NCBI RefSeq assembly: GCF_023101665.1
Contig: NZ_CP082161.1
Location: 6,386,001 to 6,450,000, forward strand
DNA: 64,000 bases
From: Bradyrhizobium sp. 195
GTDB lineage: Bacteria; Pseudomonadota; Alphaproteobacteria; Rhizobiales; Xanthobacteraceae
Direction of reading: 5' to 3'
A model generated the notes under the pieces. It was not told where the DNA came from. It saw only the letters and a program-made list of their open reading frames with translations, and made no database searches. This document shows, piece after piece, positions 58,277 to 64,000 of this stretch (positions within the stretch are counted from its first letter, which is position 1; every line of letters starts with the position of its first letter). The position numbers were made by a program, and so were the translations under genes.

Positions 58277-59530
58277 TCAGGCCGGCTGCGCAACTGCCCG
58301 TGCGACGGGTTTCTCGACGATCGGAAGATTGATGAGCGCCGAGAGCACACCGAACAGGATCGAGAGCCACCAGATCGACGTGTAGGAACCGAAGCGCTCG
58401 AAGACGATGCCCCCTAACCAGACGCCGAGGAAGCCGCCGACCTGATGGCTGACGAAGGCAAAGCCGTAGAGCGTTGCGAACCAGCGGGTGCCGAACATCA
58501 GCGCCACCAGCGCCGAGGTCGGCGGCACCGTCGACAGCCAGGTCAGGCCGGAGACCGCACCGAATGCGATCGCCGAGAACGGCGTGATCGGGAACGAGAT
58601 AAAGGCGAGGGTCGCCAGCGCACGCGTGAAGTAGATGGTCGAGAGGATGTAGCGCTTCGGCAGCGAGTTTTGGAGATAGCCGACGCTTAGCGAGCCCACG
58701 ATGTTGAACAGGCCGATCGCCGCGATCACCCAGCCGCCGGTTTGCGCGGTGATGCCGCGATCGACCAGGAAGGCCGGCAGATGCACGGTGATGAAGGCGA
58801 GCTGGAATCCGCAGGTGAAGAAGCCGAGCACCAGCAGCACATAAGAGCGGTGGCCGAAGGCTTCGGCAAGCGCCTTGGTGAAGGTCTGATCATCCGCCGG
58901 CGTCGCGGTCGCCGCATGTGCGACCGGCGGCGTCGAGAGCGCCAGCGACAGCGGGATGATCAGCAACATCAGGAAGCCGAACACGGAAAGCGCCTGCTGC
59001 CAGCCGAAATTGTCGATCAAGGCGACGCCGATCGGCGCGAACAGGAACTGCCCGAATGATCCCGCCGCCGTGCCGGCACCAAGCGCAAGGCCGCGCTTCT
59101 CGGCCGGCAGGAGCTTGGTGAACGCCGACAGCACCAGATTGAACGAGCAGCCGGCAAGGCCAAAACCGACCATGACGCCCGCACCGAGGTTGAGCGACAA
59201 CGGCGTCGAAGAGTAGCGCATCAACAGCAGGCCGCCGGCATAGAGCAGAGCGCCGACGCACATCACCCGGAACAGGCCGAAGCGATCGGCGACCGCACCG
59301 GCAAATGGCTGGCCCAAGCCCCACAACAGGTTCTGCACGGCAATCGCGAGACCGAACACGTCGCGGCCCCAGGAGAATTCGTGACTCATCGGCTGCACGA
59401 AGAAGCCGAGCGCCGAGCGCGGACCGAAGCCGAGCATGCCGATCGCACAACCGCAGAGAATGATGACCGCCGGAGTGCGCCAGTTGGAGGAACGTGAGGC
59501 CGGAGCAAGTTCGCCCGCTGATGTCGACAT
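58277..59530 (-). CDS. Major facilitator superfamily transporter
   Basis: 417 residues with 12 predicted helices. The first helix pair contains GCAIGMLGFGPRSALGFFVQPMSHEFSWGRDVFGLAIAVQ; the A-loop motif appears as AGAVADRFGLFRVM. The pattern fits the oxalate/formate-like or monocarboxylate transporter branch of MFS. Substrate is unknown. GAGGA lies 4-5 bases before the ATG at 59530. The AcuI-like gene follows on the same strand 41 bases away, so a shared transcript is likely. Confidence 0.88.
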   Translation of the reverse strand: MSTSAGELAPASRSSNWRTPAVIILCGCAIGMLGFGPRSALGFFVQPMSHEFSWGRDVFGLAIAVQNLLWGLGQPFAGAVADRFGLFRVMCVGALLYAGGLLLMRYSSTPLSLNLGAGVMVGFGLAGCSFNLVLSAFTKLLPAEKRGLALGAGTAAGSFGQFLFAPIGVALIDNFGWQQALSVFGFLMLLIIPLSLALSTPPVAHAATATPADDQTFTKALAEAFGHRSYVLLVLGFFTCGFQLAFITVHLPAFLVDRGITAQTGGWVIAAIGLFNIVGSLSVGYLQNSLPKRYILSTIYFTRALATLAFISFPITPFSAIAFGAVSGLTWLSTVPPTSALVALMFGTRWFATLYGFAFVSHQVGGFLGVWLGGIVFERFGSYTSIWWLSILFGVLSALINLPIVEKPVARAVAQPA

Positions 59531-59754
59531 GTTGTCCTCGTCTGTCTTTGGCGGACTGGCAAAGCGGCGGCCGCGAACATGCCATTTAATGCACTTGCAT
59601 GAAAACCCCAAGCCAAAAACGGTTGCATTCCACGGGGAGCTGCCGCGAAAGCATTGCGTTTCAGTGTGGCCTCGCCGACCCGCCAAGCCGGGCTTGACGG
59701 AAATGTGTGCCGGAAGAATCTGGCGATCTTCAGCAGAGCATGTTATCTTTGATT

Positions 59755-59771
59755 TGCTCATACTGAGTATA
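59755..59771 (+). promoter_or_regulatory. NadQ-type operator, site 1
   Basis: TGCTCATACTGAGTATA, an imperfect palindrome with the half-site TGAGTATA. It matches site 2 at 14 of 17 positions. It lies 92 bases upstream of the nadA start. Confidence 0.6.
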
Positions 59772-59821
59772 TTTGACCTCGATGTGCTGGCCTTCTGGCC
59801 AGATTAATTGGGCCTCATATA

Positions 59822-59838
59822 TGCTCAATATGAGTATA
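59822..59838 (+). promoter_or_regulatory. NadQ-type operator, site 2
   Basis: TGCTCAATATGAGTATA, the second copy of the same motif, 67 bases downstream of site 1 and about 25 bases before the nadA start codon. The site overlaps the expected promoter and would allow repression. Confidence 0.6.
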
Positions 59839-59862
59839 ACTGATATGCAAGGGAGGCTTTTG

Positions 59863-60969
59863 ATGCCGATCGCTGGAATTTACGGCCCCGACGACTTTGC
59901 CAACCGGCCCCAGGGCCAAGTCACCGCCTCCCCCCGTGCCGCGCCGGCACGAACGGGACCCGCGCTGCCGACGCCCTCGCTGGCATGGACGCCGGAGGTC
60001 GCGCGCGCCACCGCGCCGCTCTATGAGCGTGTGAAGCATGTGATCCCGCCGATCGAGTGGCCGCTGATGGCGCCGACGATCCAGGCGATCAACGAGCTGA
60101 AGCGCGCGCGGGGCGCGGTGATCCTCGCGCACAACTATCAGTCCCCGGAGATATTCCACTGCGTCGCCGATATCGGCGGCGATTCACTTCAGCTCGCCGT
60201 CGAAGCAACCAAGGTGAAGGCCGGCATCATCGTCCAGTGCGGCGTGCACTTCATGGCGGAGACGTCAAAGCTGCTCAACCCGGACAAGACGGTGCTGATC
60301 CCCGACATGCGCGCCGGCTGCTCGCTAGCCGCCAGCATCACCGGCGCCGACGTCCGCCTGCTCCGCGAAAGATTTCCCGGCGTGCCCGTGGTCGCCTACG
60401 TCAACACCTCGGCGGAGGTGAAGGCCGAGGTCGACATCTGCTGCACCTCGTCGAACGCGGTGCAGGTGGTCGAGAGCCTGGGCGCTCGAAGCGTGATCTT
60501 CCTGCCCGATCGCTATCTCGCAACTTACGTGGCTTCGAAGACCGACATGAAGATCATCGCCTGGAAGGGCGCCTGCGAAGTGCACGAACGCTTCACCGGC
60601 AAAGAACTGCGCGACTTTCGCGAGGCCGATCCCTCGGTGCAGATCATCGCGCATCCGGAGTGCCCGCCGGACGTGCTGGCGGAAGCCGACTTCACCGGCT
60701 CGACCGCGCACATGATCAACTGGGTGCGCGAAAAGCGGCCGCGACGGCTGGTGATGATCACGGAGTGCTCGATGGCCGACAATGTCCGCGCCGAGCTGCC
60801 CGACGTGGAGATGCTGCGTCCCTGCAATCTCTGCCCGCACATGAAGCGCATCACGCTCGCGAACATCTTGGAGAGCCTGCTGACGCTCCGCGATGAGGTG
60901 ACGATCGATCCCGCGCTTGCCGTGCGTGCGCGGCGTTCGGTCGAGCGGATGATCAATCTGAAGAATTGA
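59863..60969 (+). CDS. nadA: Quinolinate synthase
   Basis: 368 residues from ATG 59863 (GGGAGG seven bases upstream). Typical NadA blocks: [60 protein letters not shown] with the first cluster cysteine, [42 protein letters not shown] and [21 protein letters not shown] with the last cysteine. It condenses iminoaspartate with dihydroxyacetone phosphate using a 4Fe-4S cluster. First gene of nadABC. Confidence 0.97.
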   Translation: MPIAGIYGPDDFANRPQGQVTASPRAAPARTGPALPTPSLAWTPEVARATAPLYERVKHVIPPIEWPLMAPTIQAINELKRARGAVILAHNYQSPEIFHCVADIGGDSLQLAVEATKVKAGIIVQCGVHFMAETSKLLNPDKTVLIPDMRAGCSLAASITGADVRLLRERFPGVPVVAYVNTSAEVKAEVDICCTSSNAVQVVESLGARSVIFLPDRYLATYVASKTDMKIIAWKGACEVHERFTGKELRDFREADPSVQIIAHPECPPDVLAEADFTGSTAHMINWVREKRPRRLVMITECSMADNVRAELPDVEMLRPCNLCPHMKRITLANILESLLTLRDEVTIDPALAVRARRSVERMINLKN

Positions 60970-60994
60970 AGGCAACATGTAGCGGCAAACACCA

Positions 60995-61131
60995 ATGTCG
61001 TCCCGGACAAGCGCAGCGCAGATCCGGGACCCATAACCACAGGGAGATGTGGTTGCGAAGAACGACGTTAAACAGCTTCGCAAGACAATTTCCGCTGCGG
61101 CGTATGGGTCCCCGCGTTCGCGGGGACGACG
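60995..61131. repeat. Palindromic repeat inside the nadA-nadB gap
   Basis: Starts GTCGTCCCGGACAAGCGCAG, contains GGGACCCATAACCACAGG and CGTATGGGTCCCCGCG, and ends GCGGGGACGAC. The repeat lies inside a probable operon, in the 182 bases between nadA and nadB. Confidence 0.75.
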
Positions 61132-61151
61132 GTGGAGCAAGAGGAAACATC

Positions 61152-62753
61152 ATGACCAACAACATCCACAACCTCACCCGCAGCACCGACGACGTCGTCA
61201 TCGTCGGCGGCGGCCTTGCCGGACTGTTCTGTGCGCTGAGACTCGCGCCGCGGCCGGTGACCTTGATCTCGGCCGCGCCGCTCGGACAGGGTGCATCATC
61301 GGCATGGGCGCAAGGCGGCATCGCCGCGGCAGTGGCCGAAGGCGACACGCCGGAAGCGCACGCCGCCGATACCGTCGCGGTCGGTGGCGGCCTTGTCGAC
61401 GAGGCGGTCGCAATTGGGATCGCGCGCGAGGCCGCGCCGCGCATTCATGATCTTCTGGCCTATGGCGTTCCTTTCGATCGCGATCTCGAAGGCAAACTCG
61501 CCGTGGGACGCGAAGCTGCGCATTCCGCCCGGCGCATCGTGCATGTGCGGGGCGACGGGGCTGGAGCGGCGATCATCGCGGCCTTGAGCGAAGCTGTGCG
61601 CCGCACGCCGTCGATACGAGTCATCGAAGGTGTCGTCGCCGAAGCCCTCTTGACCGAGGGCGGTGCCGTCGCCGGCCTTCAATTGCGCGAGGCCGTCAAC
61701 ACGTCGGCGAGGCCGTTCCTGCTCGCCTCGCGCGCGGTGGTGCTTGCCACCGGGGGCATCGGGCATCTCTATGCCGTTACCACCAATCCACTCGAGGCCA
61801 GCGGATCCGGCCTCGCCATCGCGGCGCGCGCCGGGGCCGTGATCGCCGACCCCGAATTCGTGCAGTTCCATCCCACCGCCATCAGGGTCGGACGCGATCC
61901 GGCGCCGCTCGCCACCGAGGCGCTGCGCGGCGAAGGCGCGATACTGGTCAACAGCGATGGCGAGCGCTTCATGGCGGCGCGCCACCCGCTCGCCGAGCTC
62001 GCGCCGCGCGACATCGTGGCCCGCGGGGTGTTCGCCGAGATCGCGGCCGGGTGCGGCGCCTTTCTCGATGCGAGCCAGGCGCTGGGCGCGCGCTTCGCCG
62101 ACAGATTTCCGACCGTGCATGCGAGCTGCATCGCCGCCGGCATCGACCCGGCGACGCAAATCATCCCGATCGCGCCCGCCGCGCATTATCATATGGGTGG
62201 CATCGCGGTGGACGAACGCGGCCGCAGCTCGATCGACGGGCTCTGGGCCGGCGGCGAAGTGTCATCAACCGGCGCACACGGCGCCAATCGGCTCGCCTCG
62301 AATTCGCTGCTCGAGGCCGTGGTCTACGCCGCACGAATTGCCGACGACATCGCCGGCCGTGCGCTCCCCTCGCCTGCCCGCCTTCCCGACGCACCGGTCG
62401 CACCGCGCGGCGGCACGCCGGATGCCGCAGTCGTGCAGCGGCTGCGGGCGATGATGAGCGCGCATGTCGGCGTGGTCCGCGAGGGCGACGGGCTCACCGA
62501 GGCCGTGAACCACTTCGCCGCGCTCGAACGCGAGGCAACGAGCATCACGCTCCGCAACATGGCGACGTCGGCCCTGCTCGTCGCGACCTCGGCCTGGAGC
62601 CGACGCGAAAGCCGCGGCGCGCATTTCCGCTCCGACCATGCGGACGAAATCCCTGCGCTGGCGCAGAGAACGATGACCACGCTCGCCGCGGCGCGCGATA
62701 TCGCAGAATGCCTGAGCCCGTTGCCGCGCGCGGCCCGCCCCATGATCGCCTGA
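61152..62753 (+). CDS. nadB: L-aspartate oxidase
   Basis: 533 residues. FAD domain [39 protein letters not shown], catalytic and substrate region [54 protein letters not shown] and [47 protein letters not shown]. It oxidises aspartate to iminoaspartate for NadA. GAGGAAAC lies seven bases before the ATG at 61152. A palindromic repeat separates it from nadA. It ends shortly before nadC. Confidence 0.97.
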   Translation: MTNNIHNLTRSTDDVVIVGGGLAGLFCALRLAPRPVTLISAAPLGQGASSAWAQGGIAAAVAEGDTPEAHAADTVAVGGGLVDEAVAIGIAREAAPRIHDLLAYGVPFDRDLEGKLAVGREAAHSARRIVHVRGDGAGAAIIAALSEAVRRTPSIRVIEGVVAEALLTEGGAVAGLQLREAVNTSARPFLLASRAVVLATGGIGHLYAVTTNPLEASGSGLAIAARAGAVIADPEFVQFHPTAIRVGRDPAPLATEALRGEGAILVNSDGERFMAARHPLAELAPRDIVARGVFAEIAAGCGAFLDASQALGARFADRFPTVHASCIAAGIDPATQIIPIAPAAHYHMGGIAVDERGRSSIDGLWAGGEVSSTGAHGANRLASNSLLEAVVYAARIADDIAGRALPSPARLPDAPVAPRGGTPDAAVVQRLRAMMSAHVGVVREGDGLTEAVNHFAALEREATSITLRNMATSALLVATSAWSRRESRGAHFRSDHADEIPALAQRTMTTLAAARDIAECLSPLPRAARPMIA

Positions 62754-62764
62754 TGGAGTCCCCC

Positions 62765-63643
62765 ATGATCAACCCGACCTCATTGCTCAACCCCGACGCC
62801 TTCCTTTCCCCGCTCGTCATCGACGAAGCCGTGCAGCGCGCGCTCGACGAGGATCTCGGCCGCGCCGGCGACATCACTTCGTTCGCGACGATGCCGGAAG
62901 CGACCAAGGCGCAAGCCGTGCTGGTCGCGCGCCAGTCCGGCGTGATCGCCGGCTTGCCGCTGGCGTTGGCGACATTGCGAAAGCTCTCGCCCGACATCGA
63001 GGTGCGCGCGCAGATGCGTGACGCCGCACGCGTTGCCCGCGGACAGCAATTGCTGACGATCACGGGCCCCGCGCGCGCCGTTCTCACCGCGGAGCGAACC
63101 GCGCTGAACTTCGTCGGCCGCCTGTCGGGCGTAGCCACGCTCACGGCGGATTATGTTGCGCGCACCGAAAGCACGAGAATGCGCATCTGCTGCACGCGCA
63201 AGACCACGCCGGGCTTGCGGGCGCTGGAGAAATACGCGGTGCGGTGCGGCGGCGGCTTCAATCACCGCTTCGGCCTCGACGATGCGATCCTGATCAAGGA
63301 CAACCACATCGCGGTCGCCGGCGGCGTCGGTGCGGTGCTGGAGCGCGCCCGCGCCCATGCCGGCCACCTCGTCAAGATCGAGATCGAGGTCGACACCTTG
63401 TCGCAACTGCGCGAGGTGCTGGCGACGGGGATGGCCGACGCCGTGCTGCTCGACAACATGGATCTTGCCACGCTGCGTGAGGCCGTGCGGATGAACGAGG
63501 GCCGTCTCAAGCTGGAGGCATCAGGCGGCGTCACGCTGGAGTCGATTGCGGCCATCGCCGCGACCGGCGTCGATTACGCCTCAGCGGGCGCGCTGACGCA
63601 TTCGGCGCCAAATTTCGACTGCGCGCTGGATATCGAGACGTGA
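62765..63643 (+). CDS. nadC: Nicotinate-nucleotide pyrophosphorylase (carboxylating)
   Basis: 292 residues from ATG 62765 (GGAG six bases upstream); an earlier ATG at 62753 overlaps the nadB stop and is also possible. Motifs: [88 protein letters not shown] and [12 protein letters not shown]. It converts quinolinate and PRPP to nicotinate mononucleotide. It completes the de novo NAD branch started by NadB and NadA. Confidence 0.97.
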   Translation: MINPTSLLNPDAFLSPLVIDEAVQRALDEDLGRAGDITSFATMPEATKAQAVLVARQSGVIAGLPLALATLRKLSPDIEVRAQMRDAARVARGQQLLTITGPARAVLTAERTALNFVGRLSGVATLTADYVARTESTRMRICCTRKTTPGLRALEKYAVRCGGGFNHRFGLDDAILIKDNHIAVAGGVGAVLERARAHAGHLVKIEIEVDTLSQLREVLATGMADAVLLDNMDLATLREAVRMNEGRLKLEASGGVTLESIAAIAATGVDYASAGALTHSAPNFDCALDIET

Positions 63644-63671
63644 GGCCACAGCTCTTCGCCCAGGGCTGGCT

Positions 63672-63850
63672 GCACCTCTCCCGCTTGCGGGGAGGCAAAG
63701 GCTGCCCGCGGCGGCCGTCATCTGAAGAACGCCGAGGCGAAGCCTCGGCTATGGCGAAGCGCCGGGTGGGAGCTCTCTCCATACGGGGGTTCTCGCCTGC
63801 GGAAACACCCCCTCCCCAACCCTCCCCCGCAAGCGGGAGAGGGAGCGCAC
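63672..63850. repeat. Palindromic intergenic repeat, CTCTCCCGC family, copy 5
   Basis: Left arm CACCTCTCCCGCTTGCGGGG, right arm CTCCCCCGCAAGCGGGAGAG, inner parts GCTTCGGCG-like and CGCCGGGTGGGAGC. It lies just after nadC and continues to the next gene. Confidence 0.8.
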
Positions 63851-63876
63851 CTTCACTGGGGCGACGATTGATTGCC

Positions 63877-64000
63877 TCAGCGCCGCTCGCTCACGCCCAT
63901 CTCCGCGGAGCTCTTGGCTTCCTGCGCGAGCTCGGCGGAGAGCGCCGCGGTCTGCGCGGGCGTGCCCCAGCTCGGCACCTCGCTGCCGTCGCCCCAGGCG
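63877..64000 (-). CDS. C-terminal part of an unidentified gene (partial)
   Basis: A minus-strand frame enters from the right edge and ends at TGA 63879-63877. The visible 40 residues include GSEVPSWGTPAQTAALSAEL and a helical AQEAKSSAEMGVSERR end. The gene continues outside the window. Family not recognised. Confidence 0.6.
   Translation of the reverse strand, partial: AWGDGSEVPSWGTPAQTAALSAELAQEAKSSAEMGVSERR

Larger units (their letters stand above)
59531..59862. promoter_or_regulatory. Divergent control region of the MFS gene and nadA
   Basis: 332 bases, AT-rich near 59740-59850. It holds the two NadQ-type sites described separately and, near the MFS start, an ATGCACTTGCAT palindrome (59589-59600), which may be an operator for the MFS gene. 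No further gene is seen. Confidence 0.6.

Overview
The window looks like a chromosome segment of a Bradyrhizobium-type alphaproteobacterium (Nitrobacteraceae). The evidence is very GC-rich coding sequence, alphaproteobacterial gene families (a NadQ-type NAD regulator, a DUF4142/cupredoxin/ECF-sigma group, DUF6894, several chemoreceptors) and many palindromic intergenic repeats of the kind common in that group. No rRNA, complete insertion sequence or CRISPR array was seen. The only intact RNA gene is a tRNA-Lys(CTT).

Layout. Positions 1-7460 look like an old, decaying genomic island: GC is visibly lower, and it carries a RidA protein, an NTF2-like protein, OsmC, pirin, a frameshifted acetyltransferase, a Na+/H+ antiporter, a LysR regulator, a truncated DUF2937 gene and a broken tyrosine recombinase lying against the 3' end of tRNA-Lys. 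From 7521 onward the sequence resembles core chromosome. In order it holds a Spy/CpxP-like protein, a lone TRAP solute-binding protein, leuA with a leucine-rich leader peptide, a long repeat-rich gap, an SMP-30-like protein, a UvrA2-type ATPase, a branched-chain-type solute-binding protein, a Gfo/Idh/MocA oxidoreductase, an RlpA-like protein and a CmcJ-like oxygenase. An organosulfur-type uptake and oxidation operon (23146 back to 27237) follows, facing a second sulfonate-type binding protein.

Next come glgC-glgA (glycogen synthesis), a SemiSWEET, a DOPA-dioxygenase-like enzyme, a type-B carboxylesterase lacking its serine nucleophile, and a fused Baeyer-Villiger monooxygenase/esterase. These are followed by a cupredoxin, DUF4142 protein and ECF sigma factor that share a promoter motif, then a sulfurtransferase and a dihydroorotase. 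A compact chain of ygfZ, tag and an HD-domain gene leads to a small phosphatase, nadQ and a DUF2339 membrane protein. Three chemoreceptors plus a decayed fourth follow, then a YhdH/AcuI reductase and an MFS transporter, and finally nadA-nadB-nadC, preceded by two matching operator-like palindromes probably bound by NadQ.

The most interesting points are the leuA leader, the matched promoter pair of the sigma factor and its neighbour, the NadQ/nadABC pairing, the monooxygenase-esterase fusion with an altered fingerprint, the serine-less esterase, and the decay series at the tRNA-Lys island and in the chemoreceptor array. All functions are read from sequence patterns only; no search was run.
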